NCBI RefSeq assembly: GCF_003576475.1
Contig: NZ_QWGR01000002.1
Span: 493,941-557,940, forward strand
Direction of reading: 5' to 3'
From: Maribellus luteus
Lineage (GTDB): Bacteria > Bacteroidota > Bacteroidia > Bacteroidales > Prolixibacteraceae
Length of the DNA: 64,000 bases
In this document: one piece after another, positions 17,002 through 25,174 of the stretch
Layout: the number at the start of each line of letters is the position of its first letter
How positions within the stretch are numbered: position 1 is the stretch's first letter
Position numbers and translations under genes: made by a program
The notes under the pieces: model-generated
Told to the model about the DNA's origin: nothing
Databases searched by the model: none
Seen by the model: only the letters and a program-made list of their open reading frames with translations

Positions 17002-17238
17002 ATGAGCACATTAGAGATACGACACAATATTGTTGAACAGCTGTTGCGGATTGAAGATGAATCGTTTTTGTCAGCTATAAAAACAATTTTAGAAAACAAA
17101 ACTACGGAAGATAAACGCCAGCTGAACGAATACCAAAAGGAACGGATTAAGGTGGCACGAGAACAGCTGAGACTGAACCGGACAATTTCGCACAACGAAC
17201 TGCAAAAAGAGGTTGGTAAATGGCTGCACGGGAGATAA
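17002..17238 (+). CDS. antitoxin of a ParE/RelE-type module (TA1)
   Basis: The product has 78 residues, highly charged and helical, with no clear DNA-binding motif by eye. The argument is positional. It begins 30 bases after proA, and its last 19 bases overlap the start of a ParE/RelE-like toxin, the usual antitoxin-first arrangement. Its C-terminal half would be the toxin-binding part. The N-terminal pattern (MSTLEIRHNIVEQLLRIED) is typical of short Bacteroidota antitoxins with no established fold name. Confidence 0.7.
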   Translation: MSTLEIRHNIVEQLLRIEDESFLSAIKTILENKTTEDKRQLNEYQKERIKVAREQLRLNRTISHNELQKEVGKWLHGR

Positions 17239-17513
17239 TCTGGTCAAGAGAGGCAAAAGTCGATTTGTATACCATTCTTGATTATTACAAAAAGAAAGGT
17301 TCAGCCGGATACGGTAATGAATTGAATTCCCGGGTTAATAAAAGCCTGCACAAGATTGCCAAACATCCTTTGAAGGGAAATGAAACAGCTTTGCCTACGG
17401 TTCGTACTATGACATCGAAGGACTGTCAGATTATTTATGAAATATTTGACAAGCAGATACTGGTGGTTATGTTATGCGATCATTGCCGGAACAATAATGA
17501 AGACTGTTGGTAA
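17220..17513 (+). CDS. ParE/RelE superfamily toxin (TA1)
   Basis: The product has 97 residues with the superfamily layout: IIWSREAKVDLYTILDYY (first strand and helix), AKHPLKGNETALPTVRTM and a basic strand pair ending in a YEIFDKQILVVMLCDHCRN segment. Members are mRNA interferases (RelE) or gyrase inhibitors (ParE); the sequence does not settle which. The start overlaps the antitoxin end by 19 bases, which suggests translational coupling. The pair lies between proA and argF' in the same direction as the operon. Confidence 0.82.
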   Translation: MAAREIIWSREAKVDLYTILDYYKKKGSAGYGNELNSRVNKSLHKIAKHPLKGNETALPTVRTMTSKDCQIIYEIFDKQILVVMLCDHCRNNNEDCW

Positions 17514-17602
17514 ACAGAAGTAGAAAATAAAGACCAAATCATAAGATAGGTAAACACCGTAATTTTAAGTGTTTCCTCAATAAACAAAACAATTTTAAGC
17601 AC

Positions 17603-18547
17603 GTGAAAAAGTTTATCTCTGTAAAAGACCTGCCCAGCATTGAGAAAGCGATTGAAACCGCATTTGAAATCAAGAAAAACCCATACGGATTTCAGCACCT
17701 CGGGAAAAATAAAACCATGGTGTTGGTGTTCTTTAATTCCAGTTTGCGTACGCGTTTAAGTACGCAGAAAGCTGCCATGAATATGGGAATGAATACCATG
17801 GTGCTGAATGTTACCGAAGACAGCTGGCAACTGGAGTCGGAAATGGGAGTTGTGATGGATGGTAAGAATGCGGAACATTTACGCGAGGCAATTCCGGTAA
17901 TTGGAAGATATTGCGATGTGATTGGGGTAAGGGCTTTTGCGAAGTTCGAGGATAAAGAGGCCGATTATTCGGAGCGGATTCTGACCCAGTTTGTTGATTA
18001 TGCCGGGGTTCCGGTAGTTAGCATGGAAGGTGCTACCCGTCATCCACTGCAAAGTTATGCCGACCTGGTGACCATTGAAGAGTACAAAAAGGTAGATCGA
18101 CCCAAAGTGGTGCTTACCTGGGCGCCGCATCCGCGGGCATTGCCCCAGGCGGTAGCCAACTCGTTTGTGGAATGGATGCGCGAAACCGACTACGAACTGG
18201 TAGTGACGCATCCCGAAGGTTATGAACTGGCGCCCGAGTTTATGGGAGATGTAAAGGTTGAGTACGATCAGAAAAAAGCATTTGAAGGGGCCGATTTTGT
18301 GTATGCCAAAAACTGGGCGTCGTACACGCATTACGGGCAAATTCTCTCAAAAGACTTTGGCTGGACGGTTGATGAGGCCAAAATGGCTTTGACCAACGAG
18401 GCCAAATTTATGCACTGTTTGCCGGTTCGCCGCAATGTGGTGGTGACCGACGGAGTGATTGACAGCCCCAATTCAATTGTGGTGGAAGAAGCTTACAACC
18501 GCCAGGTAACGGCGCAGGCTGTCTTAAAAATGATTTTGGAAGGATAA
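17603..18547 (+). CDS. argF': N-acylornithine carbamoyltransferase, probably succinyl-specific
   Basis: The product has 314 residues, closer to Bacteroides N-succinylornithine carbamoyltransferase than to OTCase. The carbamoyl-phosphate site is FFNSSLRTRLS (residues about 43-53), with Trp75 in the TEDSWQLE segment, ATRHPLQS, and MHCLPVRRN near the C-terminus. The specificity position in MDGKNAEHL is Ala90. This residue is Glu in acetylornithine enzymes (Glu92 in Xanthomonas) and Pro90 in the Bacteroides fragilis succinyl enzyme. Loss of that Glu favours succinylornithine, as known from mutational swaps. It uses carbamoyl phosphate from CarAB. Two toxin-antitoxin pairs bracket it. Confidence 0.92.
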   Translation: MKKFISVKDLPSIEKAIETAFEIKKNPYGFQHLGKNKTMVLVFFNSSLRTRLSTQKAAMNMGMNTMVLNVTEDSWQLESEMGVVMDGKNAEHLREAIPVIGRYCDVIGVRAFAKFEDKEADYSERILTQFVDYAGVPVVSMEGATRHPLQSYADLVTIEEYKKVDRPKVVLTWAPHPRALPQAVANSFVEWMRETDYELVVTHPEGYELAPEFMGDVKVEYDQKKAFEGADFVYAKNWASYTHYGQILSKDFGWTVDEAKMALTNEAKFMHCLPVRRNVVVTDGVIDSPNSIVVEEAYNRQVTAQAVLKMILEG

Positions 18548-18582
18548 GTCGGATGTTGTAGATTTGTAGAACAGTAAAAAGA

Positions 18583-18798
18583 ATGAAGTCCATTACGATT
18601 GAAATATCAGACAAAGTGTACGATGCTTTTCGCGACTTGCTCCGGCGTTTGCCAAAGGGAAGCTTTCGTATTTACGATGAAGATCCGGATGGACTTACCG
18701 CCGAAGAGGAGAAAGCCTGGTATGCTGTACATGATAAATTAGAGAAAAAAGACCTTTCTGATTTTGACGACTGGGATGACGTGAAAGACACCCTTTGA
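18583..18798 (+). CDS. antitoxin of a RelE-type module (TA2)
   Basis: The product has 71 residues, with an N-terminal beta strand (SITIEISDKVYDAF) of the kind found in short antitoxins and a very acidic C-terminal half (EEEKAW ... SDFDDWDDVKDTL) suited to mask a basic toxin. The toxin start codon overlaps its stop (TGATG, one base shared). It lies 35 bases after argF'. Confidence 0.75.
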   Translation: MKSITIEISDKVYDAFRDLLRRLPKGSFRIYDEDPDGLTAEEEKAWYAVHDKLEKKDLSDFDDWDDVKDTL

Positions 18799-19067
18799 TG
18801 TACACCATTAAAATTCATAAAAAGGCAGTAAAATTTCTGAAATCACGAACTCCGCTCGAGAAAAAAATTATCAGAGAAAAACTGGAGTATTTGAAGGAAA
18901 ATCCTTTTGTTCATCCACAACTGGATATTAAGAAGATGAAAGGAGAAGACAATCTTTTACGTCTTCGAATTGGGAGAATAAGGATTTTGTATAAAGTAGT
19001 TGAAGGAGAGTTACTGATTTTAGTGATATCGGCAGGAGCAAGAGGCGACGTTTATAAAAAGAAATGA
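18798..19067 (+). CDS. RelE/ParE-type toxin (TA2)
   Basis: The product has 89 residues from the ATG at 18798; a TTG three bases earlier is also possible. It is basic, with the RelE pattern [18 protein letters not shown], a [21 protein letters not shown] strand pair and a short C-terminal strand ending in [10 protein letters not shown]. The [11 protein letters not shown] segment is the typical catalytic or RNA-binding strand of RelE-like interferases. Its stop codon overlaps the hisA start (ATGATGG), so toxin and hisA are translationally linked, which is unusual. Confidence 0.85.
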   Translation: MYTIKIHKKAVKFLKSRTPLEKKIIREKLEYLKENPFVHPQLDIKKMKGEDNLLRLRIGRIRILYKVVEGELLILVISAGARGDVYKKK

Positions 19068-19798
19068 TGGATAAAAAAATAGAAATCATCCCGGCCATTG
19101 ACCTGATAGAAGGGAAATGTGTGCGGCTTTCGCAGGGAGACTACAACCAGAAAACGGTGTACAACGAAAATCCCCTGGAGGTGGCGCAGATGTTTGAAGA
19201 CGCCGGTATTTCGCGTTTGCACCTGGTAGATCTCGATGGGGCAAAAGCACAGCATATTGTGAACTACAAGGTGCTGGAAACCATTGCGACGAAAACAAAC
19301 CTGGTAATCGACTTTGGTGGAGGATTAAAAGCCGACAAAGACCTGGAGATTGCCTTTAACTCGGGTGCTTCAATGGTTACCGGTGGAAGTATTGCCGTGA
19401 AGCAGAAAGAAACTTTTTTGATCTGGCTGGAAAAATACGGCTGCGAAAAAATTATCCTGGGAGCCGATGCAAAAGACGGCAAAATAGCGGTAAGTGGCTG
19501 GCTGGAGTCGACAGAACTTCCGGTTGTTGGGTTTATAAAAGAGTACCACCAGCAAGGCATTTCTAAAGTGATTTCGACCGATATCAGCCGCGACGGAATG
19601 CTGAGCGGACCGGCTTTTGATCTTTATGAGCAGATAATGAAGGAGCTCCCCAAAGTTGAAATTATAGCCAGCGGAGGCATCGCTTCCATGGACGATATAT
19701 TAAAATTGGATGAAATGGGCGTGCCGGGCGTGATAACCGGTAAGGCAATCTACGAGAATCGGATAACTTTGAAGGAAATAGAACGGTTTATACTTTAA
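19064..19798 (+). CDS. hisA: ProFAR isomerase of histidine synthesis
   Basis: The product has 244 residues. It is a TIM barrel with catalytic Asp in [20 protein letters not shown] and the second-half phosphate site [13 protein letters not shown]; the [11 protein letters not shown] segment is typical of HisA. It converts ProFAR to PRFAR, the substrate of HisF-HisH. Two consecutive ATGs (19064, 19067) could serve as start, both overlapping the stop of the preceding toxin. Only hisA, hisF and hisIE are here; hisG, D, C, B and H are not in the window. Confidence 0.96.
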   Translation: MMDKKIEIIPAIDLIEGKCVRLSQGDYNQKTVYNENPLEVAQMFEDAGISRLHLVDLDGAKAQHIVNYKVLETIATKTNLVIDFGGGLKADKDLEIAFNSGASMVTGGSIAVKQKETFLIWLEKYGCEKIILGADAKDGKIAVSGWLESTELPVVGFIKEYHQQGISKVISTDISRDGMLSGPAFDLYEQIMKELPKVEIIASGGIASMDDILKLDEMGVPGVITGKAIYENRITLKEIERFIL

Positions 19799-19827
19799 AC
19801 TCTGAACCTTCTACTTTGAAATTAAGT

Positions 19828-20583
19828 ATGCTGGCAAAAAGAATTATACCATGTTTGGATATCCGTAACGGGCAAACCGTTAAAGGGGTCAATTTTGTGA
19901 ATATTCAGGAGGTGGGCGACCCCGTGGAGTTGGGAGCAAAATACGCTGCCGAAGGGGCCGATGAATTGTGTTTCCTGGATATTACAGCGACGCACGAAGG
20001 TCGAAAAACTTTTGTGGAACTGGTAAAACGTATTGCAGCACACCTGAATATCCCGTTTACAGTTGGTGGTGGAATCAGCGAACTGGCTGATGCCGAAAAA
20101 TTATTAAGTGCAGGAGCTGATAAAATTTCGATCAACTCGTCAGCAGTGCGTAATCCGAAACTGATCGACGAGCTGGCTTTGAACTTTGGAAGCCAGTTTG
20201 TGGTAGTGGCGATCGATGCACGGGGCGACGAGAACGACCATTGGACTGTTACGGTTAACGGCGGTCGTATTCCAACCGACAAGGAGCTTTTTTCGTGGGC
20301 CAAAGAAGCGGAAGACCGCGGGGCAGGAGAGATTCTGTTCACCTCGATGAATCACGACGGAACCAAAAATGGTTTTGCCAATCAGCAGCTTTCGCGTATG
20401 GCCGACATGTTGAAGATCCCGATTATTGCGTCGGGAGGAGCAGGCAAAAAAGAGCATTTTGTAGATGTTTTTACCGAAGGGAAAGCGGATGCGGGCCTGG
20501 CAGCCAGTATTTTTCACTACAATGAAATACCGATTCCGGTGCTTAAGAAATATTTAAAAGAAAAAGGAATTGTGGTTCGTTAG
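19828..20583 (+). CDS. hisF: imidazole glycerol phosphate synthase, cyclase subunit
   Basis: The product has 251 residues, and the usual family start [16 protein letters not shown] fixes the ATG at 19828. Catalytic Asp residues lie in PCLDIRNG and in the second half ([14 protein letters not shown]). PFTVGGGIS and IIASGGAG are the phosphate-binding loops. It needs ammonia from the glutaminase HisH, which is not encoded nearby. The last D-G-T-K-N-G motif is standard. Confidence 0.96.
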   Translation: MLAKRIIPCLDIRNGQTVKGVNFVNIQEVGDPVELGAKYAAEGADELCFLDITATHEGRKTFVELVKRIAAHLNIPFTVGGGISELADAEKLLSAGADKISINSSAVRNPKLIDELALNFGSQFVVVAIDARGDENDHWTVTVNGGRIPTDKELFSWAKEAEDRGAGEILFTSMNHDGTKNGFANQQLSRMADMLKIPIIASGGAGKKEHFVDVFTEGKADAGLAASIFHYNEIPIPVLKKYLKEKGIVVR

Positions 20584-20619
20584 GCTTACGATGCTTAACT
20601 TCGCAGTAAATATAAATCA

Positions 20620-21237
20620 ATGAAGACGTTAACAGCAGTATCAGCTATCGATTTTAACAAAATGGACGGGCTTATTCCGGCCATTATTCAGGACGCCGAA
20701 ACCCAAAAAGTTCTCATGCTGGGTTTTATGAACGAGGAGGCTCTTTCAAAGACAAAGGAAATAGGGAAAGTGACTTTTTTCAGCCGTACCAAAAATCGGT
20801 TATGGACCAAAGGTGAAGAATCGGGGAACTTCCTGAAAGTGGTTTCGATTGCCATTGACTGCGATAACGATACTTTACTTATAAAGGTAGATCCTGTTGG
20901 CCCGGTTTGCCATACCGGTGCTGATACCTGTTTTGAAGAAAGCAACACCGGAAACGAAATTCAGTTTTTGACCTATCTCCAGGATTTTATTGATAAGCGT
21001 AAGGCAGAAATGCCTGAAGGCTCTTACACCACTTCCTTGTTTCAGAAAGGAACGCGGAAAATTACCCAGAAAGTAGGGGAGGAAGCAGTGGAAACGATCA
21101 TTGGGGCCATGGCCAACGACGATGAAAACTTTATTTACGAAGCAGGAGATCTGCTTTATCACCTTATTGTTCTGCTTACCCACAAAGGATACCGGATCGA
21201 AGACATCGTACGGGAATTAAAGAAAAGGCATAAATAA
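20620..21237 (+). CDS. hisIE: bifunctional phosphoribosyl-AMP cyclohydrolase / phosphoribosyl-ATP pyrophosphatase
   Basis: The product has 205 residues. The HisI half (about 1-115) shows VLMLGFMNEEAL, TFFSRTKNRLWTKGEESGN and the zinc site DCDNDTLL ... CHTGADTCF. The HisE half (about 118-205) shows GSYTTSLFQKGTRKITQKVGEEAVE and the acidic helix EAGDLLYHLIVLL. It carries out steps two and three of histidine synthesis. It ends the long amino-acid cluster. No clear terminator follows. Confidence 0.96.
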   Translation: MKTLTAVSAIDFNKMDGLIPAIIQDAETQKVLMLGFMNEEALSKTKEIGKVTFFSRTKNRLWTKGEESGNFLKVVSIAIDCDNDTLLIKVDPVGPVCHTGADTCFEESNTGNEIQFLTYLQDFIDKRKAEMPEGSYTTSLFQKGTRKITQKVGEEAVETIIGAMANDDENFIYEAGDLLYHLIVLLTHKGYRIEDIVRELKKRHK

Positions 21238-21313
21238 GCCTGCTGACACTACTCCCTGCGACTTGCTTTTAGGTATATATTAGGTGCCATATGTTCAAAA
21301 AAAGGTGTTGCGT

Positions 21314-21335
21314 AACTATGTTACGTAACATAGTT
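21314..21335. promoter_or_regulatory. 22-bp perfect palindrome, operator-like
   Basis: AACTATGTTAC (21314-21324) is followed immediately by its exact reverse complement (21325-21335). With no loop it is better read as a dyad operator than as an RNA hairpin. It lies about 30 bases upstream of a good -33/-7 promoter for the unknown gene at 21428. The binding protein is unknown. Confidence 0.6.
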
Positions 21336-21364
21336 GCAAAACATTGAAAATAAAGGTTTTGTGA

Positions 21365-21397
21365 TTTGGTGTAATTGTTTTGTAGTCCGTAGCTTTG
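21365..21397 (+). promoter_or_regulatory. promoter of the 21428 gene
   Basis: TTTG at 21365-21368, a 21-base spacer and TAGCTTTG at 21390-21397 match the Bacteroidota consensus TTTG / TAnnTTTG. The predicted start of transcription leaves a leader of about 25 bases before the ATG at 21428. Confidence 0.65.
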
Positions 21398-21427
21398 TTA
21401 TATCTACTAACTACAAAATAACTTTTT

Positions 21428-22108
21428 ATGGAAACTCTAACCGTTTGCCCAACCAGTACGGCCACGATTTTAGCGTGTCAGAAAATTGCCCGAACCTTCA
21501 GGGAGAACATTTACGAACTAAGTATTTTGCGAAAAGAATGGGATCCTGAATACGCCACTTCGCTGAATATCTGGATCGATGATACGATCGAAAAACACTA
21601 TTCCGATAGTCTGGATTCTATAGAAGACGAGCACTACAAGCATTGGCACGAGGTAATGGTGGAGGGTCTCCAGCATTTGAAAGTGCTTCGTGCTTCCATG
21701 AAAGTCGATTTTAAGAAAGACAAGGAGTTTCTGAGAGCGTTTTTTGAGAAGACTGGTTATACAGAGTATTTCAGCGATGCCAAAAACGGTGATCATTTCA
21801 GTCTTTATAAATTTCTGAAAACCTTTGCCGCCAATCTTGATGAAGAATCACGGCAGCGAATTACGGATAAGGGTACCATGGATTCATTGTTTGATAAAAT
21901 CCTGGTTTGTGCCGGGCGTGTGGATGAGTGCGAAGATTGTTTTATGGCACTCGAGAGCGATGCAGAGCTCAATAAATACGGGAGAATGGAGGTTTCGAGC
22001 ATTTATTCCGTGATTCAGGATATCTGCCGGATAGCCATTGCGTATTATCAGTTTGATCCGGACAAACGCTGTAAATTCACGTATTATAAAGTGTTGGTGA
22101 ACTTGTAG
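21428..22108 (+). CDS. unknown helical protein, 226 residues
   Basis: I do not recognise this protein. It is predicted soluble and mostly helical, with no signal peptide or membrane segment. It is rich in acidic and aromatic residues, with a cysteine cluster VCAGRVDECEDC near residues 158-169. It has its own promoter and an upstream 22-bp palindrome, and is followed by a terminator, so it is a single-gene unit. The clean regulatory setting argues that it is a real, regulated gene. Confidence 0.8.
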   Translation: METLTVCPTSTATILACQKIARTFRENIYELSILRKEWDPEYATSLNIWIDDTIEKHYSDSLDSIEDEHYKHWHEVMVEGLQHLKVLRASMKVDFKKDKEFLRAFFEKTGYTEYFSDAKNGDHFSLYKFLKTFAANLDEESRQRITDKGTMDSLFDKILVCAGRVDECEDCFMALESDAELNKYGRMEVSSIYSVIQDICRIAIAYYQFDPDKRCKFTYYKVLVNL

Positions 22109-22138
22109 AAGTTTCGGGAGCTTTGCGGCAACATAAAA

Positions 22139-22169
22139 AAGCCGCGATCCTGATGAACAGTCGCGGCTT
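22139..22169. terminator. bidirectional terminator between the 21428 gene and queA
   Basis: AAGCCGCGA (22139-22147) pairs perfectly with TCGCGGCTT (22161-22169) over a 13-base loop. A-runs to the left and T-runs a few bases to the right suit termination of the two converging units. Confidence 0.8.
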
Positions 22170-22192
22170 GTATGTTTTTCCGGCAATGTTAT

Positions 22193-23242
22193 TTAAATAA
22201 TCAGCATTGCATCTCCGTATGTTCCAAAACGATAGTCTTCTTTAATGGCCGATTTGTAGGCTTCCATTACAAAATCGTAACCGCCAAAAGCTGCCACCAT
22301 CATCAACAGTGTTGAGTAAGGAAGGTGGAAATTGGTGATCATCGAGTTAGCCACACTAAAATCGTAAGGCGGGAAAATAAATTTGTTGGTCCAACCTTCG
22401 TAAGGTTTTAAATGTCCCTGAGTTGAAACTGAACTTTCCAGGGTGCGCATTACAGTGGTTCCAACCGCACAAACATTTCGCTTGTTTTCTTTCGCATTGT
22501 TTACCACGTCGCAGGCTTCCTGGCGAATCCAGATCTGTTCTGAATCCATTTTATGTTTGGTAAGGTCTTCCACGTCCACGCTGCGGAAGTTGCCCAGTCC
22601 AACATGCAGTGTTACGTAGGCAAAATCAATTCCTTTTATCTCCAAACGTTTCATCAACTCGCGGCTAAAGTGCAGCCCGGCAGTTGGGGCAGCTACAGCA
22701 CCTTCGTGTTTGGCAAAAATCGTTTGATACCTGTCTTTATCTTCAGGCTGAACCTGGCGATTGATAAACTTAGGCAGAGGTGTTTCGCCGAGACCGTAAA
22801 GTGCCTTTTTGAATTCATCGTAAGGACCGTCAAACAGGAAACGAAGCGTACGTCCGCGCGATGTTGTATTGTCTATCACTTCGGCTACCAGCAGATCGTC
22901 GTCGCCAAAGTACAACTTGTTACCGATACGGATTTTCCGGGCAGGATCAACCAACACATCCCAAAGACGTTGTTCGCGGTTGAGTTCGCGCAGCAAAAAT
23001 ACCTCGATTTCGGCACCGGTCTTTTCCTTGTTCCCATACAAACGCGCAGGGAAAACTTTGGTGTCATTGAAAATCATTACATCTTGATCATCAAAATAGT
23101 CAAGCACATCTTTGAACAAGCGATGTTCGATGGTCCGGGTAGCTCTGTTCAAAACCATCAGTTTTGACTCATCTCGATTGTCGGCCGGATGTAAGGCAAT
23201 TCTTTCTGGATTCAGCTCATACTTGAATTTTGATAACTTCAT
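22193..23242 (-). CDS. queA: S-adenosylmethionine:tRNA ribosyltransferase-isomerase
   Basis: The product has 349 residues, full length. It makes epoxyqueuosine in the wobble position of tRNAs from preQ1 and SAM. Typical motifs are the start [47 protein letters not shown] and [14 protein letters not shown]. It is the last gene of the minus-strand run ftsX - DUF3098 - uppP - truB - queA, though 97 bases separate it from truB. Confidence 0.97.
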   Translation of the reverse strand: MKLSKFKYELNPERIALHPADNRDESKLMVLNRATRTIEHRLFKDVLDYFDDQDVMIFNDTKVFPARLYGNKEKTGAEIEVFLLRELNREQRLWDVLVDPARKIRIGNKLYFGDDDLLVAEVIDNTTSRGRTLRFLFDGPYDEFKKALYGLGETPLPKFINRQVQPEDKDRYQTIFAKHEGAVAAPTAGLHFSRELMKRLEIKGIDFAYVTLHVGLGNFRSVDVEDLTKHKMDSEQIWIRQEACDVVNNAKENKRNVCAVGTTVMRTLESSVSTQGHLKPYEGWTNKFIFPPYDFSVANSMITNFHLPYSTLLMMVAAFGGYDFVMEAYKSAIKEDYRFGTYGDAMLII

Positions 23243-23339
23243 ATGCTTCTCTTTTTAAGTAATTCTTTTTTAAGTGATTGACAAAAATAGTACAGATAAT
23301 TGGTTTTTTTATTCAGAGTTCCGTTATACGGCTGAAATT

Positions 23340-24053
23340 TCATTTTGATTCATCTAAAGTTAAATTTTCCAGAAAATAATTTACACTAAATGCATCATTC
23401 AAACCAAAATCTCCAATTCTTGTTCGCTCCAGAGCGGTTAAATAAGCCCCACAATTTAATTCTTTTCCTATATCCCGCGCCAGAGACCTAATGTAAGTCC
23501 CTTTGCCGCAGGTAACCCTCAAGTTTATGTAGGGTAAATCAAACTGCTCTGTTTTGATCTCTTTTATAACAATTTTTTTGGGTGGAAGTTCTAGCTCCTT
23601 TCCACTTCGGGCATAATCAAAAGCCCTCTTTCCCTTTACTTTAACAGCCGAAAATATGGGAGGTACCTGCTCGATCTCGCCAATGAATGTCTTTAACACT
23701 TCATTCAGCATTTCAGGAGTTACATGACTGTAGTCGGCCGAACTGTCTTCTTCGGTTTCCAAATCGAAAGAAGGAGTTGTGGCGCCTAGTTTAATGGTAG
23801 CCAGGTATTCTTTTTCCTGGTATTGAATTTCCTCTATTTTTTTTGTGGCCTTCCCGGTGCATAAAATCATTAGCCCGGTAGCCAACGGATCGAGTGTTCC
23901 GGCGTGCCCTACTTTTAGCTTCTTAATACCCAGTTTCCGGCAAAGTTCATAACGGACCTTGTTTACAAGATCAAACGAAGTCCATTTCAAATCTTTGTCA
24001 AACAATAAAATCTCTCCGGCAGGAAAGTCATATTTGTTTTTTAATTCGGGCAT
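23340..24053 (-). CDS. truB: tRNA pseudouridine-55 synthase
   Basis: The product has 237 residues. The catalytic Asp is in VGHAGTLDPLATGLM (Asp55). ILLFDKDLKWTSFDLVNKVR at the N-terminus and the TCGKGTYIRSLARDIG signature are typical. It modifies U55 in the T-loop of tRNAs. It is short compared with E. coli TruB, because the C-terminal PUA-like part is missing or reduced, as is common in this phylum. Confidence 0.96.
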   Translation of the reverse strand: MPELKNKYDFPAGEILLFDKDLKWTSFDLVNKVRYELCRKLGIKKLKVGHAGTLDPLATGLMILCTGKATKKIEEIQYQEKEYLATIKLGATTPSFDLETEEDSSADYSHVTPEMLNEVLKTFIGEIEQVPPIFSAVKVKGKRAFDYARSGKELELPPKKIVIKEIKTEQFDLPYINLRVTCGKGTYIRSLARDIGKELNCGAYLTALERTRIGDFGLNDAFSVNYFLENLTLDESK

Positions 24054-24099
24054 GCGTAATTCTCTGAATTTCAGAGCATTGGATTAAAGTTCTTGAAAA

Positions 24100-24879
24100 T
24101 CAAGCTGCAAAGATAGCAATAAGTCCCATAAGCGCGCAATAAACGGCGAAATAAATCAGTTTGCCTCGTTTTACAATTTTGATCATCCAGGAGCAGGCCA
24201 GCAAGCCGGAACCAAAGGCTGCTATAAAACCAATTGCCAGGTTTTTGATGTTGACTTCTGATACAACCACGCCTTCTCTCAACAAGTCGTAACCCAATGC
24301 TCCAAGAATAGGTAGAAGTACCATCAGAAACGAAAAACGGGCGACATCTTCTTTCTTTCCTTTTAATAAGAGACCGATGGCAATGGTAGATCCACTGCGG
24401 GAGATACCGGGTAAAATGGCAAGTGTTTGCGCGATGCCAATTATGAATGCGTTTTTATAGGTGATTTCACCATCACTTTTCTTTACAAAGGTGGTGAGTG
24501 TAAGTAAGCCGGCAGTAACCAGCAGCATACAGCCCACTAGTAAAAGGTTACCGGTAAAAAGACCTTCGATTTGCTTCTTGAAAATGAGACCGATGATTAC
24601 AATGGGAACCGAAGATAAAAGTAGCTTGGCAATGTACTGGGTTGATTGGTTCCATTTGAATGCAAACAGATCCCGGCATAAAACTTTTATGTCTTTTCGG
24701 AACACAACCAGTGTACTTAAAACGGTGGCAACGTGCACGACGAGCACAAACAACAGGTTGTTGCCTTCGTGTATTCCCAGCAAAGCATGCCCCATTTCAA
24801 GGTGTCCGCTTGAGCTGATAGGTAGAAATTCAGTAAGTCCCTGGATAATTCCGAGTAGAAGTGCCTGGAGTTCGTTCAT
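24100..24879 (-). CDS. uppP: undecaprenyl-diphosphatase
   Basis: The product has 259 residues with multiple membrane helices. The catalytic motifs LTEFLPISSSGH (about residues 15-26) and LPGISRSGSTI are both present. It removes a phosphate from undecaprenyl diphosphate and so recycles the lipid carrier for peptidoglycan and other envelope polymers. It lies 8 bases after the DUF3098 gene and shares its transcript. Confidence 0.97.
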   Translation of the reverse strand: MNELQALLLGIIQGLTEFLPISSSGHLEMGHALLGIHEGNNLLFVLVVHVATVLSTLVVFRKDIKVLCRDLFAFKWNQSTQYIAKLLLSSVPIVIIGLIFKKQIEGLFTGNLLLVGCMLLVTAGLLTLTTFVKKSDGEITYKNAFIIGIAQTLAILPGISRSGSTIAIGLLLKGKKEDVARFSFLMVLLPILGALGYDLLREGVVVSEVNIKNLAIGFIAAFGSGLLACSWMIKIVKRGKLIYFAVYCALMGLIAIFAA

Positions 24880-24887
24880 CGGGCCGT

Positions 24888-25145
24888 TTATTCTTCCTCT
24901 TTGGGTTTTTTCATAATGGCGTAGATCTCAAAAACAAAACCGATGAAAAGAAGAATCGGTGCCAGTGTAATTCGGCGGAAGCTGAAAATTTCTTCACTAA
25001 AAACATTGGGATCATGACTGCCACCGCCGGCCATTAAAATAAAACCTAAAATAATGATGGCAAAGCCAATAGCCATTAATTTATAGTTCTCTTTTCCGAG
25101 GGCAAATCCCGCTGTATCTTTTGATTCTTTTGTTCTTTTAGCCAT
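24888..25145 (-). CDS. DUF3098 family small membrane protein
   Basis: The product has 85 residues with two predicted membrane helices (about 26-44 and 61-79) joined by a loop containing SHDPNVFSEEIFSFRR, the hallmark of DUF3098. The family is largely confined to Bacteroidota and is regularly found between ftsX and uppP, as here. The function is unknown. A role in envelope assembly or division is inferred from the neighbours. Confidence 0.9.
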   Translation of the reverse strand: MAKRTKESKDTAGFALGKENYKLMAIGFAIIILGFILMAGGGSHDPNVFSEEIFSFRRITLAPILLFIGFVFEIYAIMKKPKEEE

Positions 25146-25174
25146 ATTTCGGATAAATTGGTGCGTAAAGATAG

